DNA from: a bacterium
Lineage (GTDB): Bacteria > Desulfobacterota > JAPLJL01
Length of the DNA: 64,000 nt
Assembly (NCBI GenBank): GCA_028713675.1
Contig: JAQTNV010000007.1
Span: 1 to 64,000, forward strand
Direction: 5' to 3'
A program made the position numbers and the translations under genes. The first letter of the stretch is position 1. The number at the start of each line of letters is the position of its first letter. Shown piece after piece: positions 42,739-51,949 of this stretch. The notes beneath the pieces are model-generated. The model ran no database searches. It saw only the letters and a program-made list of their open reading frames with translations, and was not told the origin of the DNA.

Positions 42739-45059
42739 AGATTATCAGCAGATCCCATTTGCCGATTTTATATTTTTTGCTGTTCGTAATCGCCTGGCCG
42801 CGCTCCGGTTTTCCGGCCCCGGCCTCCGGGGTGGACGACCCCGTCCCCGCCACCCTTCGCCGTTTCGCCCTGGTGGCCGGCGCCAACAACGGCGGGCCCC
42901 AGCGTGTGCTCCTGCACTATGCCCAGTCCGACGCCCGGGCGGTGGCCCGGGTCCTGCGTGACCTGGGCGGCATTTCGCCCGAAGACACCATCCTGCTTCT
43001 GGAACCCGGCCCCGATGCCCTGGAAGCAGCTTTCCTCCGGATGAAAACCCTGATCTCCGAAGCCCGGGCCCGGGGTTTTCGAACCGAATTATTCTTTTAC
43101 TTCTCCGGACATTCCGACGAAGAGGGCCTGCTTTTGAACAACCGGCATTTCAATTATCCAGAAATCCGTCAGATCCTGAACACCATGCCGGCCGATGTCC
43201 GCATTGCCGTCCTCGACTCCTGCGCCTCGGGGGCCCTGACCCGGGGGAAAGGCGGAAAATGGCAGGCGCCGCTCCTGGCGGACACCTCGACCCAGGTGCG
43301 GGGACACGCCTTTCTCACCTCCGCCTCTTCCGACGAGACCGCCCAGGAATCGGACCGGGTGGGGGGATCTTTCTTTACCCATTACCTGGTTTCGGGACTC
43401 CGCGGGGCCGCCGACGAAAGCCGGGACGGACGCATCACGCTCAACGAGGCCTATCAGTATGCTTTCAATGAAACCCTGGCCCGCACCGAGTTGACCCAAC
43501 CCGGTCCCCAGCATCCCAACTACGACATCCAGCTGGCGGGCAGCGGTGAGCTGGTCATTACCGATCTCCACTCCGCTTCCGCGATCCTGGTTCTGGCCCC
43601 CGGGCTGGAAGGGCGCCTGTTCATCCGTGATGCCGACGGCCGGTTGGTGGCGGAAATCAATAAGCCCGGCGGTCGCGCCATGAACCTGGGTCTCGAACCC
43701 GGCGTTTACCGGGTTTCCCTGGAACGGGATACCCAGCTGCGCCAAGGAACGGTCACCCTCACCGAAGGCCAGGAAACCCGTTTGGACCCTGATTCTCTGG
43801 ATAAGATCGAACCCGAGCCGGCGTCAACCCGCGGAGGAAAGCCCTCCGAGCCTTTTCTCCCTCCGCCTCCACCGGATAAAGAGATAGTCGTTCGCCCGTT
43901 CAGTTTGTCCTTCGTCCCCGGCCTGAGCACCAATTACGGGGCTTCCATCAAATACCGGGTGAAAAACAATTTTTCGATCAACCTCTTTTTTGATTGGAGC
44001 GATATCCTTTCGGGGGCGGAAGTTTCCGGAATCGGAGCGGTAAGATCCCAGAATGTCGAAGGGGCTCAATTGGCCGGTGTATTCAATTACGCCGGCGGCC
44101 GTTTGGCCGGCCTACAGGCATCCGGCGTGGCCAACGCCGCCTTGGGATCCGGCCGGGGCGTCCAAGCCGCCGGGGTGGCCAACTATTCCGGATCTTTCCG
44201 GGGGATCCAGGCCGCTGGCGTAGTAAATATTTCCAGCGGACACGTTAACGGCGCCCAACTCACCAGCGTGATGAATGTCGCGGATTCATTTAAAGGTTTT
44301 CAGGGTTCCGGCACGGTCAACGTCTCCTTGGGAAACGTCCACGGCGCCCAAATCAGCGGTACCGCAAACTATGCCGGTTCCATCACGGGCCTGCAAGCAA
44401 GCGTAATCAATGTAGCTTCCGGAGAAGCACATGGCCTGCAGGTGAGCGTGATCAACTACGGAGGCAAAGTTCATGGTTCCCAGATCGGGGTAATAAATGT
44501 GGCCCAGAAAGTTGACGGCGCTTCCATCGGGATCATCAACGTAGCCCAGGAAGTCAACGGCGCCTCGATCGGGCTCATTAATTATGCCGGCAACGGCATC
44601 CTGGAACCTACGATTTGGGCCAGTGATACCTCTCTCTTTAACATCGGACTCAAGATGGGAAGCCGTCATTTCTATGGGATTTTAGGTTCCGGCACCCATC
44701 CCTTCGGCAGCCAGGAATACTCATCTGCGATTGTTGGCTTCGGCAGTCACCTCGAATCGAAGCCCGCCTGGATAGATATCGATCTGCTCTACGAACGACT
44801 CTACGCCGATTATGTCGAAAGCGATGATATTGACTTCATCAGCAAATTTCAGGTTTCGGTCGGGCATCGGATTCTGGACCAGCTTTCCCTCTACGCCGGG
44901 CCCACGCTTAATTTCCTCTGCTCGGAAGTAAGGGACGGAGCGGGGCTGGGCCTGAACTTCTGGAGCCATACGGACGGTGACCGCAACCTGAGGCTCTTCC
45001 CCGGATTCGTCCTGGGACTGCAGTATGAGCCTCGATGGGGAAAATTAAATATTCATTGA
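42735..45059 (+). CDS. Exported caspase-like protein with C-terminal surface repeats
   Basis: The 774-aa product has a signal peptide, then a caspase (peptidase C14) domain at about 42-265 with catalytic H126 (YFSGHSDEEG) and C163 (LDSCASGA). A proline-rich linker near 370-390 follows, then about ten 19-23-residue repeats of the form GxQxAGVxN at about 440-620, like LA_2272-type surface repeats, and a C-terminal region that looks like an outer-membrane barrel. The catalytic pair is intact. It is the third gene of the sigma/regulator unit, with a 4-bp overlap upstream. A periplasmic or surface protease triggered by envelope signals is plausible; the substrate is unknown. Confidence 0.88.
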   Translation: MKIISRSHLPILYFLLFVIAWPRSGFPAPASGVDDPVPATLRRFALVAGANNGGPQRVLLHYAQSDARAVARVLRDLGGISPEDTILLLEPGPDALEAAFLRMKTLISEARARGFRTELFFYFSGHSDEEGLLLNNRHFNYPEIRQILNTMPADVRIAVLDSCASGALTRGKGGKWQAPLLADTSTQVRGHAFLTSASSDETAQESDRVGGSFFTHYLVSGLRGAADESRDGRITLNEAYQYAFNETLARTELTQPGPQHPNYDIQLAGSGELVITDLHSASAILVLAPGLEGRLFIRDADGRLVAEINKPGGRAMNLGLEPGVYRVSLERDTQLRQGTVTLTEGQETRLDPDSLDKIEPEPASTRGGKPSEPFLPPPPPDKEIVVRPFSLSFVPGLSTNYGASIKYRVKNNFSINLFFDWSDILSGAEVSGIGAVRSQNVEGAQLAGVFNYAGGRLAGLQASGVANAALGSGRGVQAAGVANYSGSFRGIQAAGVVNISSGHVNGAQLTSVMNVADSFKGFQGSGTVNVSLGNVHGAQISGTANYAGSITGLQASVINVASGEAHGLQVSVINYGGKVHGSQIGVINVAQKVDGASIGIINVAQEVNGASIGLINYAGNGILEPTIWASDTSLFNIGLKMGSRHFYGILGSGTHPFGSQEYSSAIVGFGSHLESKPAWIDIDLLYERLYADYVESDDIDFISKFQVSVGHRILDQLSLYAGPTLNFLCSEVRDGAGLGLNFWSHTDGDRNLRLFPGFVLGLQYEPRWGKLNIH

Positions 45060-45150
45060 AGAAAGTGAGAAGGTTTCAAATCGCTTGGGGGGATTAATAA
45101 TTGCCAGGAAAGTCTGGGTTACTGGTTTCCGGTTTTCGTTAACTTTTCCC

Positions 45151-45206
45151 GCGGGGCTTCGCTCGTCCGCAACGCTTCGGGATCGGATCGAAAGACCTCG
45201 CACTAC
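45151..45206 (+). repeat. 57-bp dispersed palindromic element, copy C
   Basis: This is a diverged copy of the 56984-57040 element, with GGGGCTTCGCTCG at the start and GACCTCGCACTAC at the end. It lies in the gap between the caspase gene and the converging TRAP-type binding-protein gene. Confidence 0.7.
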
Positions 45207-45242
45207 TTGCTGACGGCTACTTATGTTTTTTTCTAACCACTT

Positions 45243-45260
45243 CGCAACCTAAAGGTTGCG
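45243..45260. repeat. TAAA-loop palindrome
   Basis: CGCAACC-TAAA-GGTTGCG is a perfect stem. The GCTACC that follows is also the first unit of the heptamer array at 45261. Confidence 0.85.
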
Positions 45261-45337
45261 GCTACCGGCTATTTGCAACTTGCTACCTGCTGCCTTTGAC
45301 CGGTTATTTGCTACCGGTTTCTGGCTACCTGTTACTG
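45261..45337. repeat. Heptamer array, 11 units, covering a stop codon
   Basis: Eleven 7-nt units run in phase without a gap (GCTACCG, GCTATTT, GCAACTT, GCTACCT and variants). The stop codon of the binding-protein gene (45332-45334) lies in the last unit. Confidence 0.8.
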
Positions 45338-46414
45338 CTTTTTCCCCCGGTATTCCTCGAGGATGCTCAGGGTCCGGCTCAGGAGCCAGGTGGGATAAAG
45401 CTTGTTGCTGAATTTCCGGTACAGGGGTTCGGCTTCCTTGCGGATGGATTTGATCTCTTCGTCGCTTAATTTCACCGGCTGGATTCCGCGGGAGATCAGG
45501 TTCAGGTAAGCCTGCTGGTTGCCCTGACGGGCCAGCTTTTTGTACTCCGGGATAAGAAGGGCCAGGGCCTCCGCGACAATCTTTTTCAGGTCCGGGGGCA
45601 AGGTCTCGAAGAATTTCTTATCCAGAACCAGGGCCGAAGGCGGGTAATAGAACGGGGGATCAACAACAGTTTTGGCATAGCGGTACCACTGCCGGGCGAT
45701 CGCCGCGTCGTAAGGGCAGTAAAAAGCGTCGGCTTTTCCCGCCCCGAGATATTTCAAAACGTCGTTCAGGCTGACGGGAAGGGTCGGGAAATCCTGCTCC
45801 TGAAAATATTCGGTCATGACCGGATCCCACTTCCAGGCCCAGATCCGTCCGTCCTTGAAGTCACGCAAGGATTTGATGGGCCTGCCGGAAAAAATGTAAT
45901 TGAACCCGATGTCGAGCCACCCGGCCAGGATGAACCCCCGCTCCTCGAAAAAACCCTTGAACTGCGGGGTCAGCTTCTCCAGGACATAATCGGCTTCCCC
46001 ATTATCCCTGATCAGGAAGGGCAGGGAAATAATCGCGGTCTCCGGAACCATGATGCCGAGGCCGATATTGGTAAAGTTTCCGCCCTGGATCTGCCCCGTC
46101 CGGATCTTGATAAAAGCGTCCGGCTCTTCACCCAGGACCGAGTCCATTGTCCAGATGATTTTGACCCGGCCCCCGGATTTGTCCTCTACGTATTTCTTGA
46201 ATTTCAGGCCGAAGTCCGCCCAGACCGTCCCTTCGGCAGCCATGGAGGACAACTTGACGGTATATTCGGATCCGGCCGGGGCCGGCTTCGTGCCGGCGGG
46301 CGCGGGTTTGGCGGTTTGGGACCAGGAGGAGGAAGGGAAGGCCAGCAAGGATAAAATCCCGACGAGCAAGACTATCGTGATTCTGGAAAACGCCGATATT
46401 TTTTTCTTTGGCAT
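45332..46414 (-). CDS. TRAP-type substrate-binding protein (DctP-like), orphan
   Basis: I take the start at the ATG at 46414 (MPKKK, 360 aa); a longer reading from 46498 would add 28 residues before the signal peptide and begin at TTG. The export signal is followed by an alanine/proline-rich linker, then the DctP fold with TVKLSSMAAEGTVWADF, GGRVKIIW, IRTGQIQGG and ALVLDKKFFETLP. Such proteins bind organic acids or amino acids in the periplasm and pass them to DctQM permeases. No permease gene is in the window. A second member lies at 48800, so the pair may act as sensors or use a distant permease. Confidence 0.85.
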   Translation of the reverse strand: MPKKKISAFSRITIVLLVGILSLLAFPSSSWSQTAKPAPAGTKPAPAGSEYTVKLSSMAAEGTVWADFGLKFKKYVEDKSGGRVKIIWTMDSVLGEEPDAFIKIRTGQIQGGNFTNIGLGIMVPETAIISLPFLIRDNGEADYVLEKLTPQFKGFFEERGFILAGWLDIGFNYIFSGRPIKSLRDFKDGRIWAWKWDPVMTEYFQEQDFPTLPVSLNDVLKYLGAGKADAFYCPYDAAIARQWYRYAKTVVDPPFYYPPSALVLDKKFFETLPPDLKKIVAEALALLIPEYKKLARQGNQQAYLNLISRGIQPVKLSDEEIKSIRKEAEPLYRKFSNKLYPTWLLSRTLSILEEYRGKKQ

Positions 46415-46591
46415 GGCAGTCCGCTTTTTCTGACTGGTTAATATTATCAGAGGAAAAAGATTTTTCAAAATCCGGACCCCGGCTCCCGCGATTTCCAAAT
46501 TGAATTCTCCGGATGTTTATTCAAACTTATTGCTTGAATAAAGAACCGTCCAATGATATGTTTTAAAAGGTTCTCTTCTTCCAGTTAATAT

Positions 46592-47386
46592 ATGAATCCT
46601 TCTTTATCAAATCGAGTCAGCCGCGCCCATCCCCGGATCCCAGCCAATTATAAATATTTCGTCTCCTGCGAAGACAAGTCCTTTGACGGGATCACCCACG
46701 ATATTTCCCCGGGCGGAATCGCGATCTTCGCCGATCATGATCTGCCGCCCGCCCATGAACTGTCGATCAAGCTCTTTATCCCCGATGTCAACCTGCACCT
46801 GGACGCCAAGGGCAAGGTCATCTATTGCATCGGGAACCCGCATCCCTCCCGGCAGTCGACCAAGTACCTGATCGGGCTCCAGTTTGCGGAGGATGTTCTC
46901 GAAGACCTGTTCACCAAGAATACCCGGGGGCAGGTCAGCCGTCACACCCCCGCCCAGACCATCACCATCAGTGCCCCGGCAAAACTCTGTTTTGAGCTTC
47001 TGGGCTGTTTCGAGCGATATCCGGAGTGGTCCTCGGGGGTGAAACAATCCCGAATAATGGAGCGCTACCCGGACGGAAGGGGCAAGCGGGTGGAATTCCT
47101 GCATGATTTTTTCCTGAACCGGATCCATTATGCCCTGGATTTTTCCTATGACGACGAAAAAAATATTTTCCACTGCGTCAGCGCCGGGGCCGCCCGGGAA
47201 ATTCTCAACCTGACCGGGAGCTTTATTTTCGTTCCCAAAGGAAAGGATTCCGTTTTCGCCACCTGTGAACTGGATGTCACCCTTTCGTGCGTTCCCTCCC
47301 CGCAGATGATCCAGTATGTCTCCTCCATCCTCATGCGGAAGGAAATGTACAATTTCAAGAAGTTTGTCGAAAGCAATCCGAAGTAA
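46592..47386 (+). CDS. PilZ-START (SRPBCC) fusion protein
   Basis: The 264-aa product begins with a PilZ domain, having RxxxR (R11-R15, RAHPR) and DISPGG (37-42), the residues that bind cyclic di-GMP in known PilZ proteins. A SRPBCC/START-like domain follows from about 125 (TITISAPAKLCFELLGCFER, YPEWSSGVKQSRI), resembling the COQ10-type lipid-binding fold. A PilZ domain joined to a lipid-binding domain is unusual and suggests cyclic di-GMP control of lipid or quinone handling. It is divergent from the binding-protein gene and has no operon partner in view. Confidence 0.82.
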   Translation: MNPSLSNRVSRAHPRIPANYKYFVSCEDKSFDGITHDISPGGIAIFADHDLPPAHELSIKLFIPDVNLHLDAKGKVIYCIGNPHPSRQSTKYLIGLQFAEDVLEDLFTKNTRGQVSRHTPAQTITISAPAKLCFELLGCFERYPEWSSGVKQSRIMERYPDGRGKRVEFLHDFFLNRIHYALDFSYDDEKNIFHCVSAGAAREILNLTGSFIFVPKGKDSVFATCELDVTLSCVPSPQMIQYVSSILMRKEMYNFKKFVESNPK

Positions 47387-47527
47387 AAACTCTCCCTAAT
47401 CACCTTTCGAGTTTAGGCTGCCGGGTTTCGAATTAAACCCGGGAGTGAATTGTTGACTTTATTACCCACGGAGATGAAGCTTTATCCTGTAAAGATTAAG
47501 TCTTTCGCAGAACCAAGGAGGATAAAA

Positions 47528-48703
47528 ATGTCCGGATTAATCAATTATCCAAACCGCCGAACCGCAGCGGACCTATTCCTTCCGGCGTTCCTGCTCGCCG
47601 GTTTCCTCGGCTCCTGCGGGGGGGGCACCGGGACCTCCGGAGGCGGAGACGTGAAAACGGCCTTCGGGCCTTTCTCGGAAACCACCGTCTACACCTCCCA
47701 GGTGACCAAGCCGGACGGGACCCAGGAAGTCTTCACCGGGCAAACCGCCGGGCAAAAGGTGATCAACGGGGTCTCCTACGCGCGGCACCAGTTCGGGCCT
47801 TCGAATGCCACCACCCCGAAGCGGGGGTTGGAGGTCTGGGTGAATCTGAAGGATGAAAAACTCGCGTTCGCGGGAGGACAGACTTATTACTCGACCGCCA
47901 GCAACGCCAGCCAGCCCTATCTCGCGGTCACACTCGACCAGCCGCTGGAAATCGACACCCTCCCCCCGGTCGGCGTTCCCCAGACCTTCCACGTCCAGGG
48001 CGATTTCTCCCTGCAGGAAACCGGCATTCCCGACCCTTACCCGGTTGACGAGGACGTCACCTACACCCTGGAGGACGACGCCGCCACGGTCGATACCGGG
48101 ATGGGGAAAATATATAACTGCCGCCGCTACACGGGCTCGGCCACGGTCGGGGGAACGCTTTTCGAGGCCGAGCTGTATTATAAGCCCGAGATCGGACCCG
48201 TGTCGGGCAAGGTGAACTGGCCCCCTCCCAACGGCTTTTCAGCGGATCTTCTTTCCGTCGCCGACAATGGAGCTTCGGAAGACGGCTACAACACCATCCA
48301 GGCAACCAAGGTAATCGGCCCGGCCAACCCGTCTTTCCAGCTGAGCACCTACGACGTCAACCAGGATTTCGACGCGGATAAGGACAGCCATGCCAAGATG
48401 CTGCTCGAATTCCGCTGGGCGGACGAGCAGAAGGCCAAGGAGACCTCCCAGCCCTACGTGAACCCCGAGTTCGGCACGGTCTGGGGGATCTACCCGTACG
48501 AACTGGTGTCGTCACCGGTGAGCATCTTTTTCCCCGAGGAAAACGGGAAGGGGTTCACCTACTGGATGGCCTACGTCGACCAGGCGGCCAAGAACGAATC
48601 CCAGAACGGCATCGCTTACCATATCTCCCTCAACCTTGAGTCCTTCATCACCAGCGAGATGCGCGTGACCGGCCGGATCCATTACAAGCTTTATCAGCCG
48701 TGA
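47528..48703 (+). CDS. Lipoprotein of unknown function
   Basis: The ATG at 47528 (391 aa) has a good AGGAGG about 7 nt upstream; the longer reading from 47450 lacks it. The signal ends in FLGSCGGGTG, a lipobox, followed by a glycine/serine linker. The rest is rich in beta-strand-like sequence and unrecognised. It is a single gene between the PilZ-START gene and the second TRAP-type binding protein, which converges on it. Confidence 0.75.
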   Translation: MSGLINYPNRRTAADLFLPAFLLAGFLGSCGGGTGTSGGGDVKTAFGPFSETTVYTSQVTKPDGTQEVFTGQTAGQKVINGVSYARHQFGPSNATTPKRGLEVWVNLKDEKLAFAGGQTYYSTASNASQPYLAVTLDQPLEIDTLPPVGVPQTFHVQGDFSLQETGIPDPYPVDEDVTYTLEDDAATVDTGMGKIYNCRRYTGSATVGGTLFEAELYYKPEIGPVSGKVNWPPPNGFSADLLSVADNGASEDGYNTIQATKVIGPANPSFQLSTYDVNQDFDADKDSHAKMLLEFRWADEQKAKETSQPYVNPEFGTVWGIYPYELVSSPVSIFFPEENGKGFTYWMAYVDQAAKNESQNGIAYHISLNLESFITSEMRVTGRIHYKLYQP

Positions 48704-48799
48704 GAAAAACAGTTTCGCCTGCCCGAGCTGACGCTCGCGTCGGCCAGGGAGTTTTCGGGTCTCGGGTTTAAAGTTAAGAAAAAGAAAGAAGAAAATACC

Positions 48800-49849
48800 T
48801 TATTGGGCGGCAGGATGGGATTGGAGGCGGAACTCTTCCAGGACTGAGCGGAGCTTCTGCAGGAGCGGGAGGGGATAATATTTTCCCGCCAGCTTATCCT
48901 GGACCTCAACGGCCCGCGCCCTGACTTCCCGGAGCAGTTCCGGGCCGGAAGGATTTTCTATTAATCCGTGCGCCTTGAGTCCCCGGCAGGCCTTTTCCTC
49001 GTCTTCCCTCACCTTCCGGGTCAGGTCCGGAAGCAATAAGCGCCATCCTTTTAACACAATCTCCTGAAGATCAGACGGGAGCTGGTCGAAAAATTTACGT
49101 TCCAGGACCACTGCCCCCGGTGAATAGCCGTAAGTGAAATCGGACATGTATTTGGTCTCCGGGTACCACTGCAGGGGAATGATGGTCAGGCAGGAGCCGA
49201 TGAAGGAATCAACCATGCCGGTCTTGAGCGAGTTTAAAACCTCGGGCAGTTGCAAAGGAAAAAGGTTTTTTACCCCCAGGATCCGGAGGGCTTCTTCAAC
49301 CACCGGCTCCCCGGCCCAGGACCAGAACTTGGTTTGATCGTAATCCCGGATCGAGTTGATCGGTATCCGGGTATAGATCCGGACATAGCCGACTTCGAAC
49401 CAGCCGGCCAGGATCAGGTCGCGCTCCCTGAGGATCTGCTGGAAAACCGGGGTAAGTTTTTCCAGAGCATAGTCGGATTCCTGGAAATTCATGATCAGCT
49501 GGGGAAGTTCCAGGACCTTGAAGTCATCGGCGATAATCCCCATTCCCATCAGGGTGATCACCGCCCCCTGGATCTGCCCGATCCGGAGTTTCCGCACCTC
49601 GTCCGGCTCATCCCCCATGATCGCTCCCATGTATAGAGCCACGTTGACCCGGCCGCCGGATTCCTTTTCCACGTAGTCCGCGTAATTGTGGAAAACATCC
49701 CCCCAGCCCGTCCCATCCGGGGCGATCGTGGCGATCTTGAGGTTGTATTGGGGTTTATCCCCGGCCGGGACGGAAGGCGCCAGGGCTATAAGTAGAATAA
49801 GGGTGGAAAAAATGCTGATAAAATTTTTGCCTGGTATCAAAGCGCTCAT
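48800..49849 (-). CDS. TRAP-type substrate-binding protein (DctP-like), second orphan
   Basis: The 349-aa product has a signal peptide (IFSTLILLIALAPSVPAG) and the DctP fold with NLKIATIAPDGTGWGDVF, GGRVNVALYMG, LRIGQIQGA and AVVLERKFFDQLP. It shares many short motifs with the protein at 45332, such as ESDYALEKLTP against EADYVLEKLTP and ILAGWFEVGY against ILAGWLDIGF, so they are paralogues. No DctQ or DctM is nearby. A divergent gap of 258 bp separates it from the nucleoside hydrolase-like lipoprotein; no promoter could be chosen there. Confidence 0.87.
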   Translation of the reverse strand: MSALIPGKNFISIFSTLILLIALAPSVPAGDKPQYNLKIATIAPDGTGWGDVFHNYADYVEKESGGRVNVALYMGAIMGDEPDEVRKLRIGQIQGAVITLMGMGIIADDFKVLELPQLIMNFQESDYALEKLTPVFQQILRERDLILAGWFEVGYVRIYTRIPINSIRDYDQTKFWSWAGEPVVEEALRILGVKNLFPLQLPEVLNSLKTGMVDSFIGSCLTIIPLQWYPETKYMSDFTYGYSPGAVVLERKFFDQLPSDLQEIVLKGWRLLLPDLTRKVREDEEKACRGLKAHGLIENPSGPELLREVRARAVEVQDKLAGKYYPLPLLQKLRSVLEEFRLQSHPAAQ

Positions 49850-50107
49850 GGAGTTGAATTTTAATTGATTAATGAGGCGGCATCAATTGATTATTTCAAT
49901 TATTTCAATTACTTATGACTCATCGCGTCAATCCGATCGGGCGGGTCCATTCGGCTTGTGTTGTCCGTTTCGTACTAAAAATAAGGACGAGATAAACGAA
50001 AGATACAAAGATGTAGAAAAGTATAATTCGGGGACTGGAGACATTCGGGTTACCGCGTTATTTTACCTGTTTGACTGAATAAGAATGTTTCTTTAAATTA
50101 ATAAGTA

Positions 50108-51070
50108 ATGAAGATTTCACGCCTGGTTATGGGGATCACGGCGGCGTTTTTTCTCCTTTTTCTTTCCTGCGGCCATGACGGTGAATCAACCCCGGGCACC
50201 CCGAGAAAAATCATTCTTTCCTCCGACATCTCCGTATGCCTGCCGGCGGTCCACGAAGTGGATGACGGATATGTCCTCGGTTACGCCCTGGGAACCCCGG
50301 GGGTCGAACTCCTCGGACTGGTCGCTTCCCACGGAAACACGACCTCCCTCAACTCCTACGACTGCGCCCGGCAATTAACCCGGCTGGCCGACCGGGAGGA
50401 CATCCCCGTATTCCAGGGTGCGGAGGGGATTCCGGAGCGCTGGCTGGTTACCGACGCCACCCGGGGGATAAAAGAAATCGTGGACGCGCACCCGGGCGAG
50501 ATCTGGATCGTCACCACGGGAGCCACCACCGATCTGGCGAGTTTCATCAAAAATTACCCGGAAAGCGCCTCGCGGGCCGCAGGGATGCTGGTGATGGCCG
50601 GGGTCGTTCATGGGACCGAGGGATACCTGAAAGCCGATATTATCAATGTCCAGAAAGATCCGGAATCAGCCGACTATGTCCTGAAAAACGCCACCAACCT
50701 GGTCATCGCTCCCCTTGATCTGACCGAAGACGTGGTTTTTCCCTACGAGCTCTGGCAGGAAGCGAACCAAACCGCGAAAAGCCCTTACACCCGATATCTT
50801 TTGAGTCAGACGGAGGAATGGATAACCCTGCAAAAGCCCGTCACCGGCGGTTTTTATCCCTTCGACGCGGTCGGGCTTTCCGGGCTTATATATCCCGAGA
50901 TCATCACCCGCACGGAATTCCTGCGCCTGGAGGAAGACCTTGCTCGTGATTCCCCAACCTGGTCCCGTTTTCTCGCCTCGACGGATGCCACCCGGCCTGT
51001 GGCCGAGGTCTGGCTGGATTTAAATAAAGAAGAATTTATGAGATCATTGAGGAAAGCCCTGGGGATTTAA
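50108..51070 (+). CDS. Nucleoside hydrolase-like lipoprotein with modified active-site motif
   Basis: The 320-aa product has a lipoprotein signal (FLLFLSCGHDG) and then an inosine-uridine nucleoside hydrolase fold. The usual calcium-binding DTDxGxDD pattern appears as SSDISVCLPAVHEVDDGY, in which the first aspartate and the DD pair are kept but separated by extra residues. GLVASHGNTT, IWIVTTGATTDLASF and a later EDVVFPYE segment are also family-like. It may bind or cleave N-glycosides at the envelope, or be a non-enzymatic binder. It has no clear operon partner. Confidence 0.7.
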   Translation: MKISRLVMGITAAFFLLFLSCGHDGESTPGTPRKIILSSDISVCLPAVHEVDDGYVLGYALGTPGVELLGLVASHGNTTSLNSYDCARQLTRLADREDIPVFQGAEGIPERWLVTDATRGIKEIVDAHPGEIWIVTTGATTDLASFIKNYPESASRAAGMLVMAGVVHGTEGYLKADIINVQKDPESADYVLKNATNLVIAPLDLTEDVVFPYELWQEANQTAKSPYTRYLLSQTEEWITLQKPVTGGFYPFDAVGLSGLIYPEIITRTEFLRLEEDLARDSPTWSRFLASTDATRPVAEVWLDLNKEEFMRSLRKALGI

Positions 51071-51076
51071 TAAAAA

Positions 51077-51118
51077 GCATGGGGCATGGGACATGGGGCA
51101 TGGGACATGGGGCATAGC
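51077..51118. repeat. Heptamer array, 6 units
   Basis: Units GCATGGG and ACATGGG alternate in phase, starting 6 nt after the stop codon of the nucleoside hydrolase-like gene. A second array (GTTTCAG, GTTTATG, GTTTCTC, GTTTCGA, GTTTTTA) follows at 51134-51168. Confidence 0.85.
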
Positions 51119-51243
51119 GCAATATAAACGGATGTTTCAGGTTTATGGTTTCTCGTTTCGAGTTTTTATGCAATAAATATTAGGTAACAGCAGGTTTACC
51201 AGCGGTGAAATAAGTTCTGATTTTCTTTTTTTTGGAATTTACT

Positions 51244-51278
51244 GTTTGATATTTGGAATTTGGTGATTGGTTATTGCT
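51244..51278. repeat. Heptamer array, 5 units, before the outer-membrane protein gene
   Basis: GTTTGAT, ATTTGGA, ATTTGGT, GATTGGT and TATTGCT run in phase and end just before the ribosome-binding site AGGAGG at about 51287. The units resemble those of the array at 58863. Confidence 0.65.
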
Positions 51279-51298
51279 TTTCAAAAGGAGGTAGAAAA

Positions 51299-51895
51299 AT
51301 GAAAAAGATCCTGATGGCACTGGCGATCCTGGCGGTCACCGCGGGCCCGGTCCTGGCGGGGGAACAGGACACATTGATCAAGGGCGGTCACGAGCACGAG
51401 CACGGCGGGTTCGGCGGCCCGGTGGTCAAATTGACCGCCGTCAATTTTGAGCCCGGCGCGGTCGTGGGGGTCCGGGGCGGCTGGATCCTGGATCATCAAT
51501 TTACCGTCGGCGGCGGTGGTTATGTGCTGCTCAGCAATCTTAACCAAGGACAGGGGGACCTTTCCGAGGAAGCCGACCTCACTTTCAGCTACGGGGGATT
51601 GGAGCTGGGATACACATTCTGGCCCGATAAATTGTTTCATGGCAATTTCCTCGCCTTGATCGGGGGCGGCTCTCTTTCAATGATGAATAATGACGATGAT
51701 GAATTTCTGTTGGAAAGCAACGATTACTTCGTTTTTGAGCCCGAACTTAACCTGGAAATGAATGTCACCAAGTTCTTCCGGATCGATCTCGGCTTGGGGT
51801 ACCGGCTAGTCGCCGGCGATGAATTCTATGAATACGATTACATGGACCTGAGCGGTGTCACCGGGACACTGACGTTCAAGTTCGGGAAGTTCTAA
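51299..51895 (+). CDS. Small outer-membrane barrel-like protein
   Basis: The start at the ATG at 51299 is set by AAAGGAGG 7 nt upstream; an earlier in-frame GTG or similar would lack it. The 198-aa product has a signal peptide (ILMALAILAVTAGPVLAG), a short His-rich stretch (GGHEHEHGG) and then alternating strands with aromatic ends, finishing in TFKFGKF, a typical barrel C-terminus. The function is not known. The histidines may bind metal. A strong terminator follows. Confidence 0.75.
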   Translation: MKKILMALAILAVTAGPVLAGEQDTLIKGGHEHEHGGFGGPVVKLTAVNFEPGAVVGVRGGWILDHQFTVGGGGYVLLSNLNQGQGDLSEEADLTFSYGGLELGYTFWPDKLFHGNFLALIGGGSLSMMNNDDDEFLLESNDYFVFEPELNLEMNVTKFFRIDLGLGYRLVAGDEFYEYDYMDLSGVTGTLTFKFGKF

Positions 51896-51898
51896 ATC

Positions 51899-51926
51899 GG
51901 TAGACGGTATACGGTATACGGTAGAC
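51899..51926. repeat. Heptamer array, 4 units
   Basis: GGTAGAC, GGTATAC, GGTATAC and GGTAGAC run in phase, 3 nt after the stop codon of the outer-membrane protein gene. Confidence 0.8.
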
Positions 51927-51949
51927 CGGGAAAGGCAGAACAAACCACG

